A DNA stretch of 64,000 nucleotides from Neocallimastix lanati (nom. inval.) (GCA_016946835.1 JACVTC010000022.1:1319001-1383000); one strand, 5' to 3'; shown: positions 1 through 11,136, numbered from the stretch's first letter. Made by a program: numbers and translations. The notes: generated from the letters alone by a model not told the origin.

Positions 1-253
1 GTGTTCATCACGTGTTAGGATAGATTTCCTAATTTGGAGAAAGGTAATGTAGTAAATAAATAATAATGTTATAGTGTATGTGGTTGTGGCTTGCCGTATC
101 CAACATCTCCAAATCTTGTGGTTCTGTAATCCTTGACTGAGAGCGTCGACGCCGAAATGGTATGGCTTGGGAGCACTTTGTTGTATCTTGATACACCCGC
201 TATAAAGTTTGTCTGATATTAGTTGTCTGTTGTGGCTGGGATAGTCTAAAAAA
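1..253 (+). mobile_element. SINE-like short retroelement, 5' end outside the window
   Basis: This stretch is clearly less AT-rich than the DNA that follows and has no open frame. It ends in GTCTAAAAAA near 244-253, the same end as the LINE copies in this window. It shares a core (about 148-171, CCGAAAYGGTATRGC plus flanking bases) with the element at 18115-18336. Short length, no coding capacity and a LINE-type tail suggest a SINE. I could not find convincing tRNA A and B boxes. It could instead be a short LINE 3' fragment or a retrocopied small RNA. Confidence 0.5.
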
Positions 254-2099
254 TGATTTTTTAATAATCATTTTAAATTTTATTATATATATAAATGAAA
301 TTTAATATAATAAAAAATTTTTTTTATTTATAAAATATTTTCCTATTTTAATTATTAATTATATATATTTAATATAAGTTAAATGCTTATAAATCTTTAG
401 ATATATTTTCATATTTCATAAAAATCTTTTTCATTATTAATTTTCTTATTGTTAATTTTTTATATATTAAATCGTAGTATGTTTAATATATATACTCCTA
501 AATTTTTTTTTTATCCATATTATCTTTCTCCCATAATTAAAATTTTATTTATAGAATTATTATTAGTAGTAAATTATTATATTTTTTTTATCATTATTTA
601 ATATTTTTCATAATATAATTATAGTCTATAATTAATATTTTTCATTATTGAAATACTTGTAATATTATAATTATTAAAAATACTTTTGATATTTAGCCAT
701 TTTATTAGTAATTACTATAATTTTATTAGAAAAAAGGTGTATTGAAATTTTTAATTTTATTAGAATAAAGGTGTATTGAAATTTTTAATTTATTTTATAA
801 TAAAATCAGTAATCTAAGTAAAAATAATAAAAAAAATAATAATAAAAAAAAAAAATAATAATAATAAAAAAAAAATATTAAAAAAAATATTAAAAAAAAG
901 GAAAGAAAGAAAAATATTAAAAAAAAAAAAAAAAGACAAAGAAAGAAAAATAATAATAATAAAGTAAGAAAAACGGAATAAATTGATAATAATAATTAAA
1001 AATTAAAATAAAATACTTATATAAAACTTAGTATTAATGATATACTAATCTATAAAGAATAATTAAAAATAATAATTAATAATAATTAATTAATATTATT
1101 AAAACAAGTAAGATCTTCTTTTTGTATAACTCCCCAAAAAAAAAATAATTAATTAATAAAAAATAAAAAAAATAAAAAATTATATTAATAAAATAATTAT
1201 ACATACAATAAAAAATCTGAACTCCTTTTTTGTGGTTTTATTATTATTGTTATTATTATTTTATTAATTTATTAATTTATTTATTTATTAATTTATTTAT
1301 TTATTTAATAATTTTCTTTAATATTTTTATTATATTTTTTTATTAATCAATAATTTATTGCTATTTTATTTTTTTTAATTTATTATTTATTTAATTATTT
1401 TTAATATATTATATATCTTTAACATGCTATATTTTTTAATTTATAATTACTGAATATTTTAAAAATACTTTGTTTCATTAATAAATAAAAAAACAATTTT
1501 AATATTTTTTTTTATTATATAATATTTATATATATAATAAGAAAAAAAAAAAAAAAAAAAAAATAAAATAAAATTCCTCATTTTTAATAAAATCCCAAAA
1601 TTCTTGATTTAATTTTTTTTATATTTGCTTGTATTTTTTATATATATATAATTAAAAAAAAATTAGCTGAAAGTTTTTTATTAATATATATAATAATTAT
1701 TTCCTATTTTAACATATTTTAAAAATATAGTATTTCATAATATCTAAATTTAAAATTACTTAAAAGAGTGCATATAAATAATTGTTAATTACATTTTTAT
1801 CATTTCATTATTAATTTACTATTATAATAATTATGATTAAAACTTTTTTATTATTATTATTATTATTAAATTAAATATTTATTAATAATTTTTTTTTTTT
1901 TTTTTTTTTTATTGTTGCAAACCATTTATATTTTATTGGATTTTCATATTCATAATATTAAAGATTGTTGTTGTGCACTCTTTTTATTTTGTATTATATA
2001 TAACTATCATACAAAAAACAATTGTATTATTGTTTATGGTATCACAAGATATATTAAAAAAATTTTCCTTTTTAATGAAAATTGTATTTTTTTTCAACT

Positions 2100-2130
<31 letters not shown>

Positions 2131-3118
2131 TTTAAATAATATATATTACAATTTATTTTTTGTGATTTTTGTGAAATAAAAAAAAAAAAAAAGTTTAGAA
2201 TTATCCAATTTACTTTGAAATTTAATATACAGTTGTAAACAATTGATCATTATTATAAATAGATTATAATCTTATTAATATATTTAATTGTAGTACAATG
2301 GATACAATGCTAAGATTCAAATATAAAAATATTAATACTATTAATATTAAATGGTACACCAATAATTAAATATTTTTTTTATATTTATATTTATTTATTT
2401 ATTTATTTTTATATAAATATAATTTATATGTAAATTAATTAGAATAATTTTATATAAAAATTATTAATAATTAAAATTACTATCTACACAAGAAAAAATA
2501 ATAATAGTAAATTTTAATGATTATCATTTTAAATAAAATTATAAGATAATAATTTTAATAATTATGGGAAATTACTAATTTAATTTAATTACAATATGGT
2601 TAAATATTTCTTATTATTTTTCAAAATATATAAATATAAAAAAAGTATTACTTCTTATTAATTCTCTTTTTTCTTTTCTTTTTTTATTTTTATTTTTTTT
2701 TTAATTCTAAATAAAAAGATTAATATAATAATCAAAAAAAAAAAAAAAAAAAAAAAAAAGATATATATATAATGATAAATTTTCATGAATAAAATTAAAA
2801 AAAAAAAAAAAGTGTAAATAAATAAAGTATTTTAAAATATAATAAAGTAAAAAATTTTTTTGTTATATTGTCTATAGTATATATTATGTTGAACATATAT
2901 TTATATAATATTATATAACAAGAAATATTTGAATTTTTACAGTTAAAACATTACAAAATAAATATTTAACTATATGAAAACAATTAAATAATAAGAAATA
3001 ACATAAAAAAAAAAATACAAAATAAATATTCAACTATATGAAAACAATTAAATAATAAGAAATAACATAAAAAAAAAAAAAAAAAAAAAAAAATAGAGTA
3101 CAACAGAATAAAAAAAAA
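254..3118. other. AT-rich intergenic DNA, no gene seen
   Basis: The stretch is almost pure A/T, with many poly-A and poly-T runs (for example 1545-1563, 1890-1910, 2103-2130 and 2734-2759) and short ATT and TTTA repeats. The few short frames in it are low complexity and not coding. The last part (2953-3081) holds a 64-bp tandem duplication just before the next gene. Confidence 0.8.
2953..3081. repeat. 64-bp tandem duplication upstream of the 3119 gene
   Basis: The segment starting ACAAAATAAATATT at 2953 recurs at 3017 with one clear T/C change, and both copies end in a poly-A run. The second copy lies within 100 bases of the start codon at 3119, so it falls in the presumed promoter or 5' leader. 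Confidence 0.8.
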
Positions 3119-4954
3119 ATGCAAGATTTAATATATTTCAGTGAACAAGTTTACATAAATGGCACTGTTATATATGAAATCGATACCTCAGATAATGATA
3201 TAACAAATTATCAATTTAAAAAGATAGATAGTTATCAAAATATATTTAATGTCTATTTAAAAAGTTCTTTTTTTCCATGGGTATGCTTAATTTTAATATT
3301 GAATGAAGGTTCCTGGCATAAGCCAATTAATTTATTATTAATAGTACATTGGATTTTAAGAGCTACTGGAGATTTATTTAGAAATTTAATGCAATTAAAT
3401 CCAATAGATTTTGGATGTTATTGGCCATATTCATCAAAAAATTGGTTAATCAGTAATGGTATTGCACATATATTTTGGTTAAGCGGTGAAATGGTTGGGG
3501 ATTGGTATTTATTTTTAAGATCGAAAGCAATAATACAAAATAAAACAAGATTAAAAATGATCTTTTGTACCTGTATACTATTTAATTTAACAAAAGTTTT
3601 TGGAATGTATTGTTATTTCATTCATACACCAATGAATTTAAGAATTAGAGATGATGAAGATAAATTAATACCAGATTTAAATACTTATAATATAGCATGG
3701 TGGTCCACCGTTTTCTTTATTGAAATAACCTGTTGTTTATATGAATTAACAGTGATTTATGCCTTAAAAAAGGAAGTTTTGAATCGAATTGAAAAGACAA
3801 TGAATTATAAATATAATCCTTTCATAGAAAAATTTAGACAAATATCAGAATTTCGTATTCTCACCTCAGTAATTATATCCATTATCTTTTTACCTTTTGT
3901 TGCGTTTTTTATAGGAATATTAATTAAAGAATATTTAAGTGATCTTAAAGAGATAGATTACGTCCTTCAAGATGGACCTGTAGAACAACTTCGTCAAGTT
4001 GTGCTTAGCTTCAATTATTCCTTCATATATATCGACCAAGTATTACTTCGTCGACTTATTAGAAGAAAAAGTAGAATTAATTCCTATAATTTATCTCATC
4101 CTACCTTAGTAATTCATGATAAATCCTACACCAAAATAGATACTGATACAGACATGTCTGAACATGAAAATACATATACCAATCATAATTTAACTGTTAC
4201 GATACCCGAATCCTTAGCTTCATCTTATTACAATATAGATACGGTGGATGCCATGGATACTCTTGATAATCTAGATATTCTAGATATTTTTAATAATAAT
4301 TATAAAAATTCATATTCACCTTATCTACCAAAAAAATCATATAATTCACTTTCTCAAACCAATAGTCCAAGAGGATCATTTTCAAATTCAAAAATTACAA
4401 AAGGACCCCGAGGATCTTTATCAAATACAAAAAATCCAAAGAGTCCAAGAGGATCCTTTTCAAGTTTAAAAAGTCCAAAAAGTCTAAGAGGGTCTTTTTC
4501 AAGTTTGAAAAGTCCAAAAAGTCCAAGAGGATCTTTAACAAATACAAAAAGTTCACGAGGATCATACGCCCTCTTCAAAAATCCGAAAAGTCCAAAAGGT
4601 TCTATCATACTATCTAAAAGTCCTCAAAGAACTCTATCCAATTCAAAAAAGTCATCTAAAGGTCATCAAAGATCTCTTTCGAATAGAAGTAATCATAACT
4701 CTATTTTTAATTCATCTTATAAAAGTCCAACTCTTATCAGTACAACCTTAGTAAGTTCTTCAGTCATGGATAGTTCATCTTATTCTTCTGATGATAAAAG
4801 GCCAATTAATGAATCAAAAAATAAGAAACGTTCGACCATTTCCAATATACGACCATTTAATTATGATCTAACTACAGATTATAATTTTGGAAGCCCAAAA
4901 AATTCACAAATTTATATTAATAGCCTCAGTAGTGTTGATCATTTCTTAATATAA
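3119..4954 (+). CDS. Orphan multi-pass (about 7 TM) membrane protein with Ser/Pro-rich repeat tail
   Basis: This is a single-exon frame of 611 residues starting at the first ATG after a poly-A stretch. Hydrophobic segments lie near residues 51-63, 70-88, 110-133, 146-168, 192-216, 246-270 and 294-311, so a seven-helix topology is plausible. A loop between helices 2 and 3 contains aromatic and Cys residues (FGCYWPY). The rest (about 320-611) is hydrophilic. Residues about 415-505 repeat a 10-13 residue unit of the type SPRGSFSSLKSPK, rich in Ser, Pro, Lys and Arg and suited to proline-directed phosphorylation. I do not recognise the family. A receptor-like protein with a phosphorylatable cytosolic tail is one guess, but no diagnostic GPCR motif is visible. 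The codon use and clean length argue for a real gene. Confidence 0.8.
   Translation: MQDLIYFSEQVYINGTVIYEIDTSDNDITNYQFKKIDSYQNIFNVYLKSSFFPWVCLILILNEGSWHKPINLLLIVHWILRATGDLFRNLMQLNPIDFGCYWPYSSKNWLISNGIAHIFWLSGEMVGDWYLFLRSKAIIQNKTRLKMIFCTCILFNLTKVFGMYCYFIHTPMNLRIRDDEDKLIPDLNTYNIAWWSTVFFIEITCCLYELTVIYALKKEVLNRIEKTMNYKYNPFIEKFRQISEFRILTSVIISIIFLPFVAFFIGILIKEYLSDLKEIDYVLQDGPVEQLRQVVLSFNYSFIYIDQVLLRRLIRRKSRINSYNLSHPTLVIHDKSYTKIDTDTDMSEHENTYTNHNLTVTIPESLASSYYNIDTVDAMDTLDNLDILDIFNNNYKNSYSPYLPKKSYNSLSQTNSPRGSFSNSKITKGPRGSLSNTKNPKSPRGSFSSLKSPKSLRGSFSSLKSPKSPRGSLTNTKSSRGSYALFKNPKSPKGSIILSKSPQRTLSNSKKSSKGHQRSLSNRSNHNSIFNSSYKSPTLISTTLVSSSVMDSSSYSSDDKRPINESKNKKRSTISNIRPFNYDLTTDYNFGSPKNSQIYINSLSSVDHFLI
4355..4640 (+). 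repeat. In-frame Ser-Pro-Arg-Gly repeat in the 3119 gene
   Basis: About seven imperfect units built on SPRGSF/SLK(S/N)PK lie in tandem. Unit length varies between roughly 10 and 16 residues. The DNA copies differ by a few bases each, so this is an older expansion than the repeats in the xylanase gene. Confidence 0.8.
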
Positions 4955-5402
4955 TTGTTAATAAATTTAAAATTTCATTTTTTTTTTTTAAATAAAAAAG
5001 AAATAAATTAAATTAAATAAAAAAGAATAAAAGAAAAATTTAAATAGTTAAAAACTATATAAAAAAAAAAAAAAAAAAAGAAATATAAGTAAAATTTAAA
5101 TAATCAAAAACAAAAAACAAAAAACAAAAAACAAAAAACAAAAAACAAAAAAAAAAAAAAGAATTGATGTAAAATTTAAATCGTCAAAATCTTTATAGTT
5201 ATTGCTATAAGTAGTAATATTAAATATTTATATATATATTTATTTTTACATATATAAATATTTTAAAACTAATAATTATACTATAGTAATTGTATTAATC
5301 GTAAATGTAAATTTAATTTATAAGTTATTTAAAAAATTTATATTAAATTTATTATTTATTAAATCTAAATTGATTTTAGAAATAATTAATAATATAAAAA
5401 CG

Positions 5403-5435
<33 letters not shown>

Positions 5436-6104
5436 AAAATAAAATAAAATAAAATAGAAATTTTAAATTAGTATATTTAATTTATATTAAATTTATTATT
5501 TATTAAATCTAAATTGATTTTAGAAATAATTAATAATATAAAAACAAATAACAAAACAAAACAAAACAAAAAAAAAAAAAAAAAAAAAAAATAAGATATA
5601 AAATAAAATAAAATAAAATAGAAATTTTAAAATAGTATATTTAATATTTATTTTCTTTCAAAATATTTATAAGAAAAAATTAAAAAATAAATAAATAATT
5701 AACAGTTGAATAAAGTAATAAAACTTGAATTTAATTAATTGAAAATAAATACTGTATAGATAATATTTAAAAACGAAGTAATAATATTGCAAATTACATA
5801 CAAAACGTTTTATAGAATATTTTGAAATTTAGAAAAACCATGTAATAATAATAATAAATATGAATAAATCGTATTTATTAATATACAATTATATATATAT
5901 AATTTTTTTATAATTCTAATTTATTTATGTATTTGTATATTTTATAATAATTAATATAATAATTAAAATATTATATATATATTTATATATATATATTTAT
6001 AAATAAATAAAAAAAAAAAAAAAATAAAAATAAAAAGTAAACATAATATCTATATAATCGATATAAACCATAACATAAAATTTTGATAATAAAAATTTAA
6101 AAGA
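4955..6104. other. AT-rich intergenic DNA with a 144-bp duplication
   Basis: No gene is seen. It contains a short CAAAAAA array at about 5108-5150, poly-A tracts at 5060-5080 and 5402-5433, and the 144-bp tandem duplication listed separately. Confidence 0.75.
5336..5640. repeat. 144-bp tandem duplication
   Basis: TATTAAATTTATTATTTATT at 5341 recurs at 5485, followed in both copies by the same stretch through AATAATATAAAAAC, a poly-A tract, and an AAAAT array ending ATAGAAATTTTAAA. The copies differ mainly in the poly-A section. Confidence 0.75.
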
Positions 6105-6625
6105 AATAAACTTTTTTTTTTTTTTTTTTTTCTTTTAGATTAAGAATAATTTTATTTAATATTACTAACTAAATAGAGAAAAAAATACATGAAAATAAAG
6201 ATACATGAAATTTTTTTTTTATTTACCATTATTATTAAAAAACTACCTTATTAAAAAAATTTTTCATGTATTTTTATTTTCATGTATATTTTTTTTTTTT
6301 TATTTACCATTATTATTAAAAAACTACCTTATGAGTCTCGAAGATGATATGACCTCTAACTTTTCCTCATTCATCGACGATGATAACTCCATATAAATAA
6401 AAATAAATATTATCATTCCAAGTCCGTATGTATCAAAATTTCTTCTTTGTCATTATCATTTCGACGTCGATCCTCTTAATAACCGCTAAATCTAATGAAT
6501 TACAAATTAATAATACTGTAAAAAATTACTAAATCACAATAGATTATATTCATTAATCATGAAATTTCGGCAAGCCCCACAAAATATAAAAATCTGGAAA
6601 GAAGACTTTCTCGAAGGTGATTAAA
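6105..6625 (-). mobile_element. LINE 3' end (second subfamily), decayed
   Basis: Read on the minus strand, this is the C-terminal coding part and 3' UTR of a LINE, ending TTATTCTTAATCTAAAAG plus an A-tail (poly-T at about 6112-6131). It matches the 3' end of the element at 31428-32119 (for example the block around 6349-6382) and more weakly the C-terminal part of the main LINE, such as TTTCGACGTCGATCCTCTTA at 6458-6477 against the related stretch near 8150. The reading frame is broken. It directly continues the endonuclease/RT fragment at 6626-7788, so both may be one internally deleted copy. Confidence 0.65.
6186..6331. repeat. Inverted and direct repeats inside the LINE 3' UTR
   Basis: An ATACATGAAAATAAAGATAC block at 6186 is matched by its near-perfect reverse complement at about 6259-6288, which can form a hairpin with a stem of about 26 bp. 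A block ATTTACCATTATTATTAAAA occurs at about 6220 and again at about 6300. Together they look like a local inverted duplication within a dead element. Confidence 0.65.
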
Positions 6626-7785
6626 AAATATTATTTATTAAATATCAATTTAAGACACTTTCCAGCAGCAGGATGTGTTTCTAGTAATTCTTCATTACAA
6701 AAAAGAGCTTTGTAGAATTCAATCGGGAATCGGGATACCATCGGGGCCAGATGCTTTGTTATTTTTCATAGATGAAATAGTTTTTTTTTTAATATCTTCA
6801 ATCGTAATAGGACCGTTGATATTCCAGGTAGAGGATCTAAGACTAATATTCCTTAAAGCATGAATCCAGAAGTTACGATTAAGGCTGTGACCTGAGGGAT
6901 CAGAAGCTAGATCTTTATAATGTTCAGCCCATCTATCTAATTGTTTAGTAGGAGAGATAAATATCTTGACCAAATTTAGATTTTATGCAAGTAAGGGAGG
7001 TAGATGAATATGATGGTTTAGCCATTTTCTTTAAACATCTCCAACCATTTTTGAAATCTTTATTCAAAAAATAATTACCTATTTTTACTATATTAGCCTT
7101 AAATATAGCAGAACGAAATTTACTCTTAGTTTTCTTGATTAATTTGCAAAGTTTTTCATATTTATTAAATTGTTCAAGGTAATTATCAACATTTTCACAA
7201 TTAAAGTAAGGCTTAATATTTTGAAATGCAATATGTTTTTCATGAGACAGTTTTTTTTAATGTAATAAGGACAATGAAAAGCAGAGCTCTTTAAATTTGT
7301 TGGAATGAAAGCCTTAATAACTTTCCCGATATTATTTGCTATATTGATAAATTTTTCTACCATTTCATCAGCCGTGGGCGAATTGTAATGAGAATCGAGG
7401 TCGTTTGCTAAGATTGAAAAATAATTATGTGATAAAATATCTGAATTTTTTGTTTTTTTACAAATATGTGTAGACCATTTAGAGACTTTAGCAGGCCTAA
7501 TAAAGCCATCGGAGAGAACTTTGTTGCATGAAAGTATAATAGGTTTATGATCAGAAATACCATAAAATGAAGTGCAAACCGAGGTTTTATTAAAATGAGT
7601 TGCCAAAGCCTCATTATAGATGACATGGTCAATGCAAGATGATCTAGTATCTTTGGCATAAGTAAATTACCATATAAGGGAGCAATATACCAATTAGGAT
7701 AATTATTTGAAATGTATGTTTTGATCTTCTTTAATGACATGTTAAAATTACCAACTAGAACAGCAGGAAGAGAAAGTTCATCAAA

Positions 7786-7788
<3 letters not shown>
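6626..7788 (-). mobile_element. LINE fragment: endonuclease to start of RT, broken
   Basis: On the minus strand the fragment starts in the APE endonuclease (AFDELS, then a 12-residue deletion relative to 34081-36441, then PAVLVGNFNMS). It runs through SDHKPIILS and the linker to SGPDGIPI at the start of the reverse transcriptase, ending near the stretch encoding THPAAGKCLKLIFN. Compared with the longer copy it has several frameshifts, a 7-bp duplication near 6724, and an Asn in place of the Asp of the catalytic GDFN motif. Its 5' end abuts the A-tail of the next LINE copy upstream. It cannot make a working protein. Confidence 0.8.
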
Positions 7789-7822
<34 letters not shown>

Positions 7823-8887
7823 CAGGGAAGAGAATACACTTCCAAAACTTTATTAATTTTATTATAAAAAATACATGTAGGTGAAAAGTACATTTGAAAT
7901 TAAAAATAAAAAATTAAAAAATAAAAAAATAAAAAGCTCGAAATTACTATGTATTTCGGCAAGTTGTACTATGCGGGAATTTTTCCCTTCCTATCAAATA
8001 AAAAAGAAATAAAACCTAGAAGTAACATCTTTAAAATAGATAGTGTGGTGTCCACTAAACTCTCCCCGGACTCATCATTTATTGAACTACTAGGGAGAGA
8101 TTCATCCTTCGTAGCAATAGATGACGATCCTGTATTATCATTATGCCTTATCAGTACGACGTCGACGCTCTTGGATAAGTTTGGTATTTTGCAATACCTA
8201 TCAAATAATAGCTCAAACGAACTACTAATGATAGGTATTGCACTTGTTAAGAATTCCGCCAAGCCCACAATTTTTGGAACAGGTGACTCAGATGAACCTT
8301 TGAAAAGTAGTTCATTCAATTGTCTCTGTTCCCCACTATCGAAATGTAGCTCATTTAAAACTAAAGTCCCACCAAGAAGGAACAAGTATATATAATGATT
8401 GATATAATCTTCAAAATTAGAAATAGAGTCATAGGAAGAAAGAGGATTAAACACTCTAATCTTCCTAAGGAATAAAACATAGAGATCATCGATGAAATTT
8501 AAAGAATTCCATCTAAAAGATGCAAGAGCATCGCATTTAAAAATCCAATGTTCAAAAGATTGTTTATCTTCTCCACAACAGGGGCAAGACTTTGGACAAT
8601 CTTCTGAAACTCTACCCATTCTAATAGCAATAGTAGTATTGTATTTATAACCACAGCGTAAACGAATAATCCACGAAAACCCTAAGTTGAATTGGGGATA
8701 TTTTAAACTAAGCATAATTATAGCTTTATTGTTTGAGAACTTATTACGATCGTAATTTTGACCTTTAATACCTTGAAATTTGGCAACTGATTTCCAGTAA
8801 CGTTCTAAAATATCGTCATATTTTTCACATTTATATTTTTTGATTTTTTTATACAGTGTTCTAGATTCTTTAGTCCAGGAATAATGA
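7789..8887 (-). mobile_element. LINE 3' copy, 5'-truncated (C-terminal domain plus UTR plus A-tail)
   Basis: This copy carries the last 300 or so residues of the LINE polyprotein in an intact frame (stop at 7969). It includes the zinc-knuckle-like CX2CX8HX4C motif (CPCC, then H and C), followed by about 150 bp of 3' UTR ending CTTCCCTGTCTA and an A-tail (poly-T 7789-7819 on the plus strand). It is almost identical to 8912-9981. Its truncated 5' end (encoding HHYSWTKESRTL) abuts the A-tail of the next copy. The domain alone has no catalytic function. Confidence 0.85.
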
Positions 8888-10250
8888 TTTTTTTTTTTTT
8901 TTTTTTTTTTTAGACAGGGAAGAGAATACACTTCCAAAACTTTATTAATTTTATTTTAAAAAATACATGTAGGTGAAAAGTACATTTGAAATTAAAAAAA
9001 TAAAAAATTAAAAAATAAAAAATAAAAAAGCTCGAAAATACTATGTATTTCGGCAAGTTGTACTATGCGGGAATTTTTCCCTTCCTATCAAATAAAAAAG
9101 AAATAAAACCTAGAAGTAACATCTTTAAAATAGATAGTGTGGTGTCCACTAAACTCTCCCCGGACTCATCATTTATTGAACTACTAGGGAGAGATTCATC
9201 CTTCGTAGCAATAGATGACGATCCTGTATTATCATTATGCCTTATCAGTACGACGTCGACGCTCTTGGATAAGTTTGGTATTTTGCAATACCTATCAAAT
9301 AATAGCTCAAACGAACTACTAATGATAGGTATTGCACTTGTTAAGAATTCCGCCAAGCCCACAATTTTTGGAACAGGTGACTCAGATGAACCTTTGAAAA
9401 GTAGTTCATTCAATTGTCTCTGTTCCCCACTATCGAAATGTAGCTCATTTAAAACTAAAGTCCCACCAAGAAGGAACAAGTATATATAATGATTGATATA
9501 ATCTTCAAAATTAGAAATAGAGTCATAGGAAGAAAGAGGATTAAACACTCTAATCTTCCTAAGGAATAAAACATAGAGATCATCGATGAAATTTAAAGAA
9601 TTCCATCTAAAAGATGCAAGAGCATCGCATTTAAAAATCCAATGTTCAAAAGATTGTTTATCTTCTCCACAACAGGGGCAAGACTTTGGACAATCTTCTG
9701 AAACTCTACCCATTCTAATAGCAATAGTAGTATTGTATTTATAACCACAGCGTAAACGAATAATCCACGAAAACCCTAAGTTGAATTGGGGATATTTTAA
9801 ACTAAGCATAATTATAGCTTTATTGTTTGAGAACTTATTACGATCGTAATTTTGACCTTTAATACCTTGAAATTTGGCAACTGATTTCCAGTAACGTTCT
9901 AAAATATCGTCATATTTTTCACATTTATATTTTTTGATTTTTTTATACAGTGTTCTTGATTCTTTAGTCCAGGAATAATGATGCATTTTGGGAATAGATT
10001 TAATAAGATCCTTTATAATACAGTTTGATTTACTCCATTTTGCAAATGATTTAATCTGTAAGGCTGCGCAGACACCAGCAATAGGAGGAATGCTTAGATC
10101 TCGAGATAAAGCATAAGTACTCATAGTAGAATTATGTCTAATATAGTCATTGTCTTCTGGTTCATCAAAAGCAACTAGCTTTGCTTCCTTCTTAATATTC
10201 ATTAAATTGTTCAAGGTATTCAACTTATATATAATAATTACTTTCATCTT
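8888..10250 (-). mobile_element. LINE copy with patchwork 5' end and intact C-terminal domain
   Basis: An open frame of 394 residues runs from about 10247 to the stop at 9063. Residues from about 30 on match the LINE C-terminal region (IRHNSTMSTYAL through the CX2CX8HX4C motif to the terminal DRKGKIPA). The first 30 residues combine short pieces resembling distant parts of the LINE: a KKEAKLVAFDE piece like the endonuclease and an ATTAAATTGTTCAAGGTA stretch like the EN-RT linker. The copy ends CTTCCCTGTCTA plus an A-tail (poly-T 8888-8911). It has lost the nuclease and RT domains, so it is non-autonomous. Whether the frame is expressed is unknown. Confidence 0.8.
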
Positions 10251-10421
10251 ATTTAATTGGATATTTTTAAATAACCGACTTTTAAAAATATTAATATATA
10301 TATATTAATTCCATATTAATATATATATAAAATATAAGCACCTTTTTATAATGAAAAAATCTATTATATAAAAATTTTAAAATTTAAAGTGAGAATGTGA
10401 AAGTAAAAATTAAAATATCAA

Positions 10422-10452
<31 letters not shown>

Positions 10453-11136
10453 ATATAATAAAAAATAAAAATACACTATATTATTTGAAATTTATTATAC
10501 ATTTTTAAAATTATTTTTCTTTTTTATTTAATATATTTTATTTATTTAATCTAAATTATTTATTTTACTTTATTTTATATAATTAATTTGATTTTTTTTA
10601 TAATTAAATCAAAATTAAATAATATATATTCTCCTTGGATTTTTTTTTTTAAAAAAATTATTATTACTTTATATGTTTCTTTTTTGTTTTTATTATATCT
10701 TAATTTCTTTTTGCTTTTTTTTTTTTTTTTTTTAATATTATAAAAATAAAAAAAAATTTCTTATTATTTATAATTTATTTTATTAATATTAAAAAATCTA
10801 ATAATTAAGTACTTCTTTTTTTCTCTATATATTCCACCTCTTCTTTTTAATTCTATTAAATATAATAGTATAAATAGAGAGGTCTATATATTAAATAAAA
10901 AAAATTTAAAGCTATAATGTTTTCTTAAATTATATGTTTCTTATATTTTTTTTTACAATAGTTCGTATAGGAACTTTATAAGATTAATATTTTTTTTATG
11001 GAAATTTAAATTCTTTTTTTTTCTTTAAAAAATTATTTAATTAAAATAAAAAAAAAGTCTTCCATTTTAACCATTTTATTTAAATAATGATTTTATAAGG
11101 TTTTCGTTTTATAATATATTCATAAATTTAACAAAC
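10251..11136. other. AT-rich intergenic DNA
   Basis: Only A/T-rich sequence is seen, with an ATAA array near 10420-10455 and several T-runs. It lies between the LINE array and the 3' end of the hexokinase gene, so it should contain the hexokinase 3' UTR and polyadenylation site. None is distinct enough to place. Confidence 0.7.

Noticed and set aside
1-253. tRNA or snRNA gene
   Set aside because: A weak A-box-like TGGCTTGGGAG occurs, but there is no cloverleaf and no properly spaced B box, and nothing matches a snRNA core that I can recognise.
7949-8395. Identical 148-codon plus-strand frames here and at 9043-9489
   Set aside because: They are antisense to the intact LINE C-terminal frame and identical because the LINE copies are. 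The zinc-knuckle motif and family matches are on the minus strand.
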